The notes beneath the pieces were generated by a model. The model worked only from the letters and a program-made list of their open reading frames with translations. It was not told where the DNA came from and searched no databases. This document shows, in pieces, positions 49,601 to 60,793 of a stretch of 64,000 nt of DNA. The position numbers and the translations under genes are program-made. This stretch comes from Prunella strophiata (Eukaryota > Chordata > Aves > Passeriformes > Prunellidae): the NCBI GenBank assembly GCA_036583965.1, contig JAZBQD010000019.1, positions 23,439,085-23,503,084 on the forward strand, in the 5' to 3' direction. How positions within the stretch are numbered: the first letter of the stretch is position 1; each line of letters opens with the position of its first letter.

Positions 49601-52600
49601 TCTCTGTAGTGAGTGTTACTTTAGGTCTTAGATATTTCCTTAGGCTGTGCTCAGGCTGTGTGGTTTGCTGCTGGGGGGCTGTACATTAAGTGTCTTCAGA
49701 GAAGTGAGCACAGCAGTGGGCGTTCCAGCAGGCTGTAGTGGAAGTTCCTGGGAGCTGCTGTTGCTCATGCAAGTGAGAACTAAAGATAGGACCCCCATGA
49801 CATGTCAGAGACAGCCCTGGGAGAAGGGGGAGAGCCAAGGGCTTGCTCCATGAGCTGTTGGAGCAAAGGCTGCTTGTTGCCTGGTCCATGAAAGAAAGAG
49901 ATGAGCCAGAGACAGGGCCCTGGAGGGTGGCAGGATACCTGCATGCTGCCATGCAGCTGCAGTCCTTCAGCTCTGGCCAGAATTTGGTGGATTAAATGTG
50001 TTGTGTTGCAAGATAGGATAAATCAGGTGGAGACATTCAGGGGCTCCCCTGGGTCTTTAGTACTTGGAGAAAGCAATGGAGCACACACTGAAAGGCTAGA
50101 ACAGAAGGGTAGGGGCAAACAGGAGCTGGAAAGTAAAACCTGGAGAAGACTAATAGTAGGAAAAGAGAATTAGAGGCTGATGAAGCAGCTGAAGTAGAAA
50201 CACTAGGATGTGACTGAAAGGGAGCTTAGGAACCAGCACGGTAGTTGAGCAGTGCTGGTGAGGAACCTGCACTGAAGCAATGTCCTGTCCTGTGGCAAGC
50301 TCAGGATGTGGGGCTAGTAGCAGGTACACTGCTGGGCAGAGTACTCCTGCTTACCTGCCAGACCATGTGTTATTTTGGGGGATACAATGGTCTGTGGAAA
50401 AAAACATGTTGGAACAATATTAAGAGATGGTCTGTAGAAATTAAAACAAATGAGACTGGAGCTACAGGTTGACACATACCCCGTGGCAGGTGTGGATTTG
50501 GATACTGGTTTTCCCAAAGCCTTGGCCCTTCTCAGGCACGTGGGGATAAAGGAAACTAGTAGCAGAGAGTTCTGTCCAGAGGGGATCACAGCCCTGCTCT
50601 TCTACCTCCTCCCTGTCCATGAGACCACACACCTCTGGAGCATTCAGGAGAACACCCTTATCAGTGGACACCATCTGCAGTACTGCCAGAAGCTACAAGT
50701 CTCACCCCATGCAAATGACTTTCTGGGGGCAGGAGTAAACCTGCATTTTCTGGGTCCTGATTTTTCAGTGCCCCCTGTCCCTTATTTCCAGCTACAGTCA
50801 GCCTGAGCATGGGCTGGGCTGTGCACCCACTCATTGTGCTCACTGCAGATCTTCCTGGGCTGTTTTCTCTCCTCCTATGGGTTTTAACTGCATTAAGAAA
50901 CAAGTCTTTGAAGGCTATTGTTTTGTTTTTATTCCCACTCCACGTGTTTTTTCAAGTTTTTTGTCCTAGAGAAAAGTCTGAATTTCACTGGAAAGTTGGA
51001 TCTTGTAATGTCTGGCTTGGCATCCGCAGCACTCCCCTAACAGACCTCCCACTGTGAGAGGGGTGGCAGCTCACCCATGGAGCCGTCATTGTCAGAAACA
51101 CCAAGCACTCTGCAAGCTTCACACTCCCCTGTGCTGTGCCTTCAGGCATTGAAACACAGGAAGGCCCTGGAAAATCACCCCCCTGGTCTGCCCCTGGGAA
51201 CAGATGGGGTAGGATACAGGGAAAAAATCCCTGGATATATGGGACGGAGATTATAGAGGCCACTGTTCCCATGTGGCACAGGGAGTCTGTGCAGAGCAGT
51301 AAGGAAAGGCTGGAGGTGGGGAAAGAAGCTGAAACCTCTGCAAGGCTGTGCCAGTGCCACAGAAAGCAATTCTTAAACTGGGAAAGCACAGCATTTTCAG
51401 GACTGCTTTGTTCTGCATAGTGCTTGTTTTGCTCATCATTCACATACAGCATTGTCACAGCAGCACACAGCAGTATAGTGTTTCACAACTAGGGAGGTTT
51501 AGGTACAAGGTATGTTGTTGATGTTGGAAGCCACATTGGGAGCAGAATGAAGATCTCTCTGTTGAAACACCAAATGGCAAAAAGGAATTATCAGAGTCTT
51601 TTTCCTTCAAGCATCTTTTGCACTTTCAAGATCTTTACTGATCATGAGTAGAGCCAGAGGACTTATCACACATGTAGCACTGGTGCATGCCCTCCCCACC
51701 ACCTACTATCATAACACTTGTTGGGGCATTGGAGAAAGTCTTGCTGGAGCCGCCTTACAACAGACCATCCCGAGGAGAGCAGGCATGACAGACCTGGACA
51801 GAAGGATTTATCTCTTTCCCTTGTGTCCATTCTGCCTTAGAAGTCATCTGATCTCCACAGCCACAGCCTGCTTCTTGCTGTGGCACCTCTAATACATCTC
51901 TGGAGGCTGCTGTGGGGCCCAAACTGCTCTGCTCTTCTGCCAGTGAGCTCAGCAGCTCATGTCCTCTGTGCAGTGGAGGCTGATCTTCTCTACTTCACAC
52001 TAAACAGGCTGAGGCTTAGTCCACCATCCCCCTTTCTCCAGGTGTCATTGAGACCACTTACTCCAGCTCCTTTCACCTCCCAGGACTAACAGAGGTAACA
52101 CAGTGACCCTCAGGTTTCTCAGTGAGTTGATGTCTTTAGTATGGTAGATGGAAAGAGTCAAAATAAATGGGCTAGCTTTCAGGAAATGGGCATTTCCCCA
52201 CTTCTCATCTGACCACAGGCTTGCTTCTTCCCTTTTAACAGAGTGGTATTGTACTAATGTAATGTAATATCTCATCCAACAAATATGGTCTCACTTCACA
52301 GCCTTGTGCCTACCACAACTAGGAGAAGTTTTCCACTTCACCACCACCCTGAGCTTCTCCAGACAGTGTTTGGGGAGCCAGGGCTGTTGGGTAAAATCTC
52401 TTCTCCTAGGAAGTGATTAAAAATTAGCCTAATTGCTTAGAGATTATCCTGCTAGGTGACAAAATCCCTCTGCCCAATTTCCATATATTCATTTCCTTTA
52501 ATATTATGATCTACTTGAGTATTTTTCTAGCTGGGGACAAAGATGCATGGTGGGAGTCCTGGGTTGTGGCTGCTTCACACTCCCCTCCTTTCTGAGCTTG

Positions 52601-54091
52601 TGAGCTTATTGCATGCATGCTCCTTTGTATGAGCCCAGCCCTGACAGGGATGCCTGGTGCCTGCAGAGCTTGCAGGGAGCTAGAGGAAGCAATGAGGAGA
52701 GCCAAGAGGGACTTGTGCAGCTATCTGGTGACCACATTGGTTTGGCACAGTGTCCTCAGGGCTGAAATGCCCAGGAGGCAAGTTTCTGAAATCACACTCT
52801 TGAATCAGGAACCAGGGCTCCCTGCCCTCAGCAAGCCTGAAATCTGTCTGCCTGACAGATGAAACTCAGCTGCTCCATCCCTAGCCCCTAGCCTTCTTGG
52901 AGAGAGTGTAGATAGACACAGGAGACTGGGGCCTCTTCAGCTCTGGATGCGACAGATTTCTGCCCTCTCTGATCATCAGATTAGCTTTTTCCTTTTAGTG
53001 GGTTCCAGAGGAATAGCCTCCTACCAGCTGCATGAGAGAAGGTTGGAGGCTGATCCCCTTTGCAGGAAACCTAGGTGTCCTAGGCTGTTTTTTTCAGGAG
53101 GTTTTGGCCATCTCTGTTGTTGTTCAGCAACACCTGAGCTTGTGGAAGGAAATAGTCCTTTACTCAAGAAACCAAGCACAAAGCTGAGAATTAATAGCTT
53201 ATATCCTCCTGCAGCCACACACTGTCTTCCCTTGTGGACAGATCCAGGCAGCATCCATCCAATACTTCAAAACTCTCTTGGTTCCCCTCTTGGTACAGAG
53301 AGATCTGCTCACATTACATTACAATTATTCTTTCCAGGGAACATGGGTTTCTTTGCAGAGTTAAAACATTTGTCCGTAACTTCACAAGTGATTTGCTGAA
53401 GTAGAGAGATTTCTCCAAACTGGAGTTTGGTAAGTGCTAAGGTGGCACAGACCTGCAACTCATCTGCCCAGCACTGGCATCTTCTGCTTGCCCTCTCCCC
53501 AGCATCTGTTGGAGGGATGCTGCAGAATCTGTTTCTCTGCAAATTTTTCAGAGGGGGAGCGTGGCTCTGACACATCATCACTGTTTGATCTCCAGCACAC
53601 TTGGCTTCTGCTCAGAGGGCTTGCACATAACAATGGTGCTTCATTTGAGTGTCTGTTATCACATTGTGCTGAGGTTGACAGATGCTTCCAAGCACAGTTA
53701 ATGCCTGTCAGCAGCCCCGAGCCCACGAGCTATGGTGTGGGAGGACCTGAAATCCCCCTGGTATACTGAGCCTGGAACCCATAAGCCAGAGGCTTTTTAA
53801 CTTCCCAGAAGGTTGGAAAGGTACCCAGGGATTCCCAGTATCACCAGGAGCTCCCTCATCCCTAACATCCAGATATTTCTTAGCACCTGCTGCCTACAAT
53901 TCGTGACTAAACTGTTGAAGGGGGTAAATAGATTTTTTTGTCTTTGTCATTCACTCAGCTGCTGAGGATCAATGTACACATGGAAAACCTTGTAGCTTCA
54001 TTTAATATACCCAAGAAAACCAGATTTTCTGTTCTCCTTCCTGGTACAGGCTAGTAATGATGTGTTCTCCTGTCTTTTATTTCCCAAGAAC

Positions 54092-54114
54092 CTTTATCTT
54101 AGGATAAGATAAAG
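54092..54114. repeat. Perfect 10-bp inverted repeat with opposed GATA sites
   Basis: CTTTATCTTA and TAAGATAAAG are exact reverse complements around a GGA loop. Each arm holds an AGATAA (WGATAR) GATA-factor core, in opposite orientations. Confidence 0.9.
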
Positions 54115-54238
54115 TCTCTAACTGGTCTCTAACTTTTGCCTTAGAACTGTCCTAGAATGGCTTTAAATTGCTTTATAGAGTTCTAGTGTTCAGGACAAAG
54201 AGTTGTGGACATGCCTGCTCTCTGCCCCCAGAATATGT

Positions 54239-54284
54239 TCTTAAACTTTGCAGGCTTTCTTTGTGGTCTTAAACTTTGCAGGCT
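54239..54284. repeat. 18-bp direct repeat, 28-bp offset
   Basis: TCTTAAACTTTGCAGGCT occurs at 54239-54256 and again at 54267-54284, separated by ten bases. A local duplication. Confidence 0.9.
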
Positions 54285-55175
54285 CTTGCCAAGCATCTCC
54301 TACTGTAAGGATGGTCTCAATTTGTCCCTGGTTCTTGAAGTTGCAATGTGTAAGGAATCTGCCAGACCCTCGATATGACCCTCCTTGCCATGGAGGGCTT
54401 TCTACATATGACACCAAGGAGTGAGCTACTGATGCCAGGCAGGAGAAATTAAGAGTGGTTGGAATATGGCTGAGCAGTCACTTAGCTGTTGCATGCACTC
54501 CTTGTTTCCAAGCAAAAGATCCAGAAAATTTAAAAGATACCCCACCCTGGGAAAATCCCAGCCTTAGGCAAAGTACCCTTCTTCCTATCCCACCCCATTC
54601 TTACTCACTTCCCAACCCATCCACTCAGATTCCCTTTTCCTTGCTCCAAAATCCAGTGCCTAAATTTGACTTCCTTGGAATTTATGGGCCACATTTTACT
54701 TGCCTTTAAAAAATTTGGAGAGGTTTAATTGTGCGTGTTACAGAACATTTTGAAACCCACAAAACTATTTAAAGCAGAAATCTGAATTTTTCTTTGATGA
54801 GAGGGATTGGGGCAGGAAATCACATGCAGTATAAAAAGAAATGTAATAAACAGGGCCTGAGTTGTTATTTTAGCAGTTTGTCAAGGACCTCAGCCATTCC
54901 TTTGACATTGATCTCCCTTGTCATGTGCCACCTGGCTATGCAAACTGACCTAGAAGGAGACAAAGTGACACAGTGGTAGATATGAGGCACAGGCAGCATC
55001 TCTGGGTCATGAATGACGTGGCTGCTCTTACCTTTCCCTCTGCCCTGGGAGTCATCAGAAGCCCATGCAAGGCAGGCCTAGGGACCCTTTCCCTTCTGGA
55101 AGGAAGGCAGAGAAGGCAGGACACTGGTGGCTGGCTCTACTGCCAGTGTCCCACACGGTTTGCTTTTTTTCCCAG

Positions 55176-55250
55176 CACACCCTGTGATTGAGAATGGACA
55201 GGTGGAGTGTCCCCAGGGATACAAAAGGCTGAACCGGAGCCACTGCCAAG
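55176..55250 (+). CDS. LTBP2: LTBP2 exon 9: connector to the first cbEGF
   Basis: This 75-bp exon has acceptor TTTCCCAG and donor GTAAGG, and enters and leaves at phase 1. It codes [20 protein letters not shown], then SHCQ, followed by the first base of the Asp that opens the cbEGF. Two cysteines and an NRS sequon are visible. The match to the mammalian [24 protein letters not shown] segment is nearly complete. A pyrimidine tract of eight Ts precedes the acceptor. Confidence 0.96.
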
Positions 55251-55625
55251 GTAAGGATGCTGCTTTCATCTGTCTCTCTCCTTCTCACATCCACTGTTAC
55301 AGCTGAAATTATCTACACAAAATACATTTATCTAAATCCCTGGTATAGCTCTGCAAAGAATGTGACCTATAAAAATCTCCATGTTCTCATCAAGAATGAA
55401 AGAAAAGCAGGTAACACAGGACTATGTGGCTCTGCTGACAAGCACAGTGAGCACATAGTTGGGCCAGTACAAGAAAACTCCTCTGTTAAGTCCTACTGAC
55501 CCAGTAAGGACCTGTGTTTATGCTCTGCTAAGTGTGAGTGTAAAAACACTTCTTCCATGGTCTGAAGCAACAGAAATTATGTTTCCTAAAAATATTTGTG
55601 AAGGTTATCAGCTTGTTCTTTTGTT

Positions 55626-55678
55626 CATTTACAAGTAGGAGAGTGCCAGTTTGAACATTTACAAGTGGGAGAGTGCCA
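55626..55678. repeat. 23-bp tandem duplication, 30-bp offset
   Basis: CATTTACAAGTAGGAGAGTGCCA at 55626-55648 recurs at 55656-55678 with a single A/G difference, separated by GTTTGAA. Confidence 0.9.
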
Positions 55679-57119
55679 TAAAAGTGATGCCTGCTGTTCT
55701 GACTGTGTCACTCATTCATGCTGCTAGGCTCCCCTGCCTGCCCCATGCTGCCAGGATCGATCCATTTCTCACTTCTGTGGTCCCTCAGTTCCATATGAGG
55801 AAGGCACCAATCTCTTCCCTTTTCTCTCTGGTTCATGTTTATTTGGCATTTCTTGGACCTACACTGTGTTTTTTCTGTCCTCTGACTAAAGAGGAATTTT
55901 ATTGTTCCCTTCTTGTGATCCCTGATAAGCTGAGAGGTGTCAGCTCACAGATGCAGCAGGGAGCAAACCCAGGGCTGGCAGTCCAATGACTCATCTCTTT
56001 TAGCTGGGACTTTCCACCATGCTTACTTAATTAATGATTCAACCTCCCCACATTGTCCTGAGGGAGAACTTTTAACAACACAACAACTATTCAGCTTGGT
56101 GCTCAAATCTGGTCCCTTATGTAGCCACAGACAGTGCTGTGATTATGAGGAGCTACCCAGAGACATCAAATACAAGTTGGAGGAACAAAGCAGCTGGAGG
56201 GACTCATGTCAGAAAGCAGAGATCTGCAGTGCCTGCTCTGGATTTCTGTCCCCCTGTGGATCAGGGGGGAGCAGAGGGAGATGACAGTGTGGATTTGGCT
56301 GGGAAGATGTTTGTGCACAGGAAAAAGCATGAACCAGAGATTTGTGCCTCTGCATGCTCCTTTTGGACTGAAGAAGTTCTGTTCTTCAGACACAGCTGCT
56401 ATTCCCATCTACTGTTGCAGCAGAATGTGTCAGGATGCCTTAACACCTCACTTTAGGGCCCAGAGTGAGCAATTTGGTGGAGAGATGTAGGAGAGGCTAC
56501 ATGGATCTCAGTTTGTGGTTCCTGAAGCCTCTTCCTGTGGGCCTAGCCCCAGCCCTGGCATGCTGCAGGGGGTAGGAGTGTGTAGCTCTGAGCATACCTG
56601 CCTGTTTTTATTCCCAGTGGGGACTTCCACTGTAGCTGACAGCAGAATAGAGGGGGTTGGGATGAGGCCTGGATGTGGCCCTGTTTTAAATCAAGGCTAT
56701 AAAGCCTAGCCTTTGGTGCTTCGTTTGTTTTGTACTCTCATTACTCTAATCCCTTCAATCCCTTTGTTCACTATGGAGTCAAAGCACTTTGTCCAGTTGG
56801 TCTGTCAGAATGATATAACACTCTGACCATGCTGTGGAGTGACAGGGATGAGCCATGAGGCTCCTCCAGAGAGCCCTAATGCCTTTTCTGAGTGGGGTTC
56901 CCAGCATATTTGGGGTTGGTTACTGGCTGTTCTCATGAACTCTGTCCTGTGCTTGGTACAGAGCAGGAAACACTACATTGTGCAGCCAAATCCTACTCCT
57001 CCCTGTCCTTCTGCAGATCCCTGTAGCACTTGGTACCCCTGAGGGACTTAACTTCTGGCCTGGTGTTCATGGCCCTTGTATGTCTCAGCTGTGCATGGAG
57101 CAGCTGGTGGGGTGAATGG

Positions 57120-57350
57120 AGGAGTTTCAGAGCACAGGACTGGGGAGGACCTCTAGGTCATTAAGTCTGAACTTCAGCTGTCATTGCTGGCTGTGTGTCT
57201 CACAAGACAGCCCCCTCCACCAAGCAGTAGTGCTTTGGCTGTGAGGAATAAGGCAGTGCTGGGAAAGCTGTTCCTGAGTCTTTGACCCCATCCATCTTGA
57301 AACAGTCCCTAGAGCACCACTGCCTGCTCTGAGGGCACTTGAGGTCTCAC
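57120..57350 (-). mobile_element. Diverged CR1 LINE fragment, reverse orientation
   Basis: GGGGAGGACCTCTAGGTCAT followed by TAAGTCTGAAC resembles the reverse complement of an older CR1 3' UTR (GACCTCTAGGTCATCTAGTCCAAC). The remainder to about 57350 is compatible in layout but too diverged to be sure. Confidence 0.5.
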
Positions 57351-58452
57351 CAGGGCCATGTACACTGGCACTGGGACTGCCCTGTGTCTTTGGCCTAGCA
57401 TCATGTTGGCATTTCTTGGTCTTGGCAGCTCAGAGCTGTCCTGTGAGCAGTGAGTGGGCCCCCAAACCCTCTCACTGATGGCTTTCACCTCTTAGCTTGC
57501 AGTATATGTTCCTGTGGTTTGTCTCAGGGTGGTGCTGAGGTTGCTCCCAGTCCTGTTGCTCTGTTTCTCATCCAGCTCTTCCTGCACTGCTTGTGCCTCC
57601 TGACACAGCACATTTCATCAGCATTCTGACTTTTCTGGGCCAAGCTCTTTAGTGAAGATAGAAGGCTACATTATTCCATGAGGACACCTTCCTCCTTACT
57701 CTCCCTCTGAAAACTGCCCTCAGCTCTCCTTAATGTACTTTTTGCCAATCCCTCTCTTCTCTAGCTTAGCTCATACATTCTCACATGCTGCTGTAGGAAA
57801 GCCTTTACTGCAGGCCAAATGGATGAGCCCAATGGTGTTTCCCTAGGATAAACCCAGCTTCCTTCCCAAAGGCTGTGTCTGATGAGTGCTGAGTCAGGGG
57901 CAGAACTTGAGGCAGGGCTTGAATGTGGTGACTTCACACTTACTCACCCTGTTCTTAGAAGAAGGCACAGTGAGCCACAGCCTGGCCCACCACCCCTCTG
58001 CCTCTGGTTGGGATCTGTCAATGCCCTCCCTGCATGCTGGCACTGAGTTTCTCAACAAGGATCCTCCATGGATGATAGCTCTGTGGAAGCAGTACCAGGA
58101 ATTGAGAGAAAGCACAAGACTCACCATTCCTGGCTTGCAAACAACCATGATAATAGTGACCCTGACAGAGTGGCTCACCATAAAGGCCACATCTGCTTTC
58201 CACAAGGACCAAAAAGCAGAGCAGTCATCTACAAGCCATCCTGCAGCTGCAGCAAGCAAGCTCTGCAGATGTGGGACTACTGTCAGCACAGAGGTCCCCA
58301 AGCTACTGTGCTGCTTGGTGTAGAGGGTGCCTTGGACACCAAGCCCAGCTGAGACCCCTTTGGTTTGCAGTACCTGAATGGAAGGCACTGAGTAGGGAGT
58401 TTAGTTCACCCTCAGCTTCTTCACATCTCACAAGGCTCTCTTCTCTCCACAG

Positions 58453-58576
58453 ATATCAACGAGTGCTTGATGCAGGGCCTCTGCAAAGATGCCGAGTGCA
58501 TGAACACCCGTGGCAGCTTCCGGTGCACCTGCAAGCCTGGGAAGCATGCTAGACCCATCCCGTAGCCATTGCATCT
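58453..58576 (+). CDS. LTBP2: LTBP2 exon 10: calcium-binding EGF domain, frame broken by one extra base
   Basis: The acceptor is CTCCACAG and the donor GTAAGT. The exon opens [20 protein letters not shown], then [10 protein letters not shown]. It has the DxNEC calcium ligand motif and the C-x-N-x4-F-x-C pattern of an Asn-beta-hydroxylation site. cbEGF exons of this family are phase 1-1 and multiples of three, yet this one is 124 bp. After CKPG the frame slips and a TAG occurs at 58563-58565 (codon 628). Read one base on, the sequence returns to the expected [10 protein letters not shown], with the final Cys and a phase-1 end that fits exon 11. The extra base therefore lies at about 58541-58545 (GAAGC). 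It is a sequencing/assembly indel or a genuine frameshift. Confidence 0.9.
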
Positions 58577-59033
58577 GTAAGTGCTCCAGGGAGCCCTCAG
58601 TCTGGGGAGGGACCTGAGCAGCACCCCATGGCTGAGTGGAAGCCACAGTGTGCTTCACATCTCCTTTGAGTGCACCTGGGTTGGGTTGTTGTGTGCAGAG
58701 TGGGTCCCAATCATGCATTATCATTCTCCATGGTCCCTGAAGGGGCTGAAGGGAATGTGCTTGTGGTGTGGCAGCAGAGGACACAGCCCCTGGGATGAGA
58801 GAACTCTGACATGAGCTGGATGTTCTTGGGGATGACACTGTTGGGGGAAAGGCCCAATGGTTGGTGGCCAGGGGGTGTCCTGGAGAGAAGACAGGGCAGC
58901 CCTCGGACAGGCTGGGAGGCACAAGCAGAGAAAGAGCCGAGGGGGGAGCTGAGTGTCGCCGTTCTCTCTTTGGAGAGCTCGGGGCACCGCCGAGGGGCGC
59001 TGACACGGCTCTGACAGCGCTGTTGTGTTGCAG
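58577..59033 (+). other. LTBP2: LTBP2 intron 10
   Basis: A 457-bp intron; the last 120 bp become CpG-richer toward exon 11. Nothing else seen. Confidence 0.85.
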
Positions 59034-59198
59034 CGGACAAAGCGGTGTCGATGGAGCAGGGGCTGTGCTACCGCTCGGCAGCCGGCGGCGTGTGCTCCTT
59101 CCCCCTGTCGCACCGCATCACCCAGCAGATCTGCTGCTGCAGCCGCGTCGGCAAGGGGTGGGGCGAGAACTGCGAGGAGTGCCCCACGCCCGGCTCAG
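59034..59198 (+). CDS. LTBP2: LTBP2 exon 11: eight-cysteine TB domain (second TB)
   Basis: The acceptor is TTGCAG and the donor GTGAGA, at phase 1-1. The exon codes [19 protein letters not shown], then [19 protein letters not shown], then [17 protein letters not shown]. The CCC triplet and the following (S/T)xVGKxWGxxCExCP block are hallmarks of TB (8-Cys) domains; seven cysteines are in this exon and the eighth (EICPAGHGY) is in exon 12. The domain is intact and in the expected frame, which argues against long-standing pseudogene decay downstream of exon 10. The exon is notably more GC-rich than its introns. Confidence 0.96.
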
Positions 59199-59998
59199 GT
59201 GAGATGTGCCTGCTTCAGACTTGCTCTGGTTAGACTGGGGTTTGGGTTTGCCTGAGACACAGACAGATGCAGCACCCAGAGCTGAGCAGTGCAAATGCTG
59301 TCCTCGGAGATGGGTACAGAACCCAGGAAGGAGACCTGGATAATACTGGGAGGATGGAGAAATCCCTGATGGGAAACCACCCTGTACCAGAGAGAGAACA
59401 CAGCCATGTGTGTGCCTGGCTTTATTCAACAGCCCTTTTCTATCCTACATCTTTTTCTGGGAAGAAAGACAGGTGAGGATGAGTTTGAGTATCTCAGCAT
59501 GGGATTGGGTGGAAGGGAAAGCAAAAAAATCCTTAGGGACTGGAAAAATGTTCAGGTGGTTTGTTCAGAGTATCTTGAGTGCTGTGCAGAGTGCTCAGTG
59601 CTGAGGTACTTTGGGTTTGCTTTTATCTGCTCCCTTGCTCAGCTTGGACCTTCCTGTGGCATGACCTCTTTCTAGTAGTACTGACCATGGGAAGGGATTT
59701 CATTTTGGGAGTCTGGGAATGCCTGTGAGAAATCCACCCTGGTCTGTGAGTGCATTCCTTCTGCTTGAAGCATCAACCCACTGCAATTGGGATGTGTTTC
59801 TTTAAGAATTTAACCCTTAGAAATTACAGAAAATTATAGGACTGGGGAAAGCGGCACCCACACTCGCATACATGCCTGCCCATCTTCACTCCTTATTTCA
59901 CTGTCCCACTATCATGTCTGTGTATGGTAAGCCAGGTGATCTCTCCACCAGCCTCCAACCTCTGCTTTCTAAAGTTTTGGTTTGATTTTCCTTCACAG
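59199..59998 (+). other. LTBP2: LTBP2 intron 11
   Basis: An 800-bp intron with no recognisable content. Confidence 0.85.
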
Positions 59999-60229
59999 AG
60001 GCCTTCAAGGAAATTTGCCCAGCAGGACATGGCTACACCTACTCCAGCTCTGATATCCGACTGTCAATGAGGAAAGCAGAGACAGAAGAGCTGCCCCTCA
60101 GCTTGGAAGAGCAAAGGGAGAGCAGCAACTGGACTTTGGACTGGACAGCGAGGAGACAGCAACTGCAGGACAGCCTGCGTGGCAGCATCCTGGAGACATA
60201 CCTCTACCCTGGCACCTCAGCAAGACAGG
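59999..60229 (+). CDS. LTBP2: LTBP2 exon 12: end of TB domain and acidic/Gln-rich linker
   Basis: The acceptor is CTTCACAG. The exon codes [20 protein letters not shown], then [20 protein letters not shown] and a linker with WTLDWTARRQQLQDSLRG and TYLYPGTSARQG. The first part matches [33 protein letters not shown] of mammalian LTBP2. The linker aligns weakly with the mammalian TWLEAGTIPDKGD segment. The proposed donor, GTAGTG at 60230, is poor, but it gives the phase (1) required by exon 13. An in-frame readthrough would continue about 57 codons to a stop at 60400, so an unspliced form would truncate the protein. Confidence 0.87.
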
Positions 60230-60770
60230 GTAGTGTGGGGTCTACTGCTTATAGCTGCTCCATCTGGGCCCCTAGAAAGGGTGGAAAACTTCTCAGGTCC
60301 TGTCATATACCATGGATGGACCTCTGGCTGCAAAGGGCTCCCTACATTGGTATGACTGTAGTGTTCCTGAGGCATGAGGCACTAGGTCTTCAAGTCTTTT
60401 GAGAGAAGGTTGAGTGTTTCAGACTCCTGCAACTGCATTTTGGAGTTGGTGCTGACTGGCCAGGCTGCCTCCACCAGGACCTCAGGCCTGTGTGGCAAGC
60501 CTAGCACTCCAGTCCTTGGGCTTCTGTCCAGCCTAGCTGGAGGGCAGTGTGACCAACAGCTTGTGCCAGTATTTGCTGGAGCAGTTGTTCCTGGGGCCTG
60601 CACAGTGCCAGGAGTACAGGTGTGTTGGCTTTGGGAACAAGCTCTTGCAGACAAATGTGAGGGATTGAATGGCAGTGTCTTAGAGGTGGGGTGAAGTTAG
60701 GGCAGTCAGGGTTTGAGGAGGATGCCTATCTGTCTTCTCTGTACTCATCATGCACTGTTTCCTTTTCCAG
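60230..60770 (+). other. LTBP2: LTBP2 intron 12
   Basis: A 541-bp intron with a weak GTAGTG donor and strong TTTTCCAG acceptor. The first 170 bp stay open in the exon 12 frame. Confidence 0.65.
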
Positions 60771-60793
60771 GTGAAATTTCTCCTGCTGTGCAG
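60771..60793 (+). CDS. LTBP2: LTBP2 exon 13: candidate 23-bp microexon
   Basis: A strong acceptor (TTTTCCAG with a pyrimidine-rich tract) and a strong donor (GTGAGT) enclose only 23 bp. Entering at phase 1 it codes GEISPAVQ and leaves at phase 0. The eight residues align with the mammalian GDSQAGQ section of this linker. I rely on the splice sites, the phase continuity and this weak alignment; the segment is too short for homology alone. Confidence 0.6.

Larger units (their letters stand above)
46697..55175 (+). other. LTBP2: LTBP2 intron 8 (8.5 kb)
   Basis: No coding sequence supported. Visible items are a CpG-retaining block at about 49.25-49.56 kb, a perfect GATA-containing hairpin at 54092, and an 18-bp direct repeat at 54239/54267. 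Confidence 0.82.
55251..58452 (+). other. LTBP2: LTBP2 intron 9
   Basis: A 3.2-kb intron with a small tandem duplication near 55626 and a diverged CR1 fragment near 57.1-57.35 kb. No gene supported. Confidence 0.85.

Noticed and set aside
58453..58576. Calling LTBP2 a pseudogene because of the exon 10 stop
   Set aside because: All other exons have intact frames and canonical splice sites (exon 12 weak), so one indel is better explained as an error or a recent allele.
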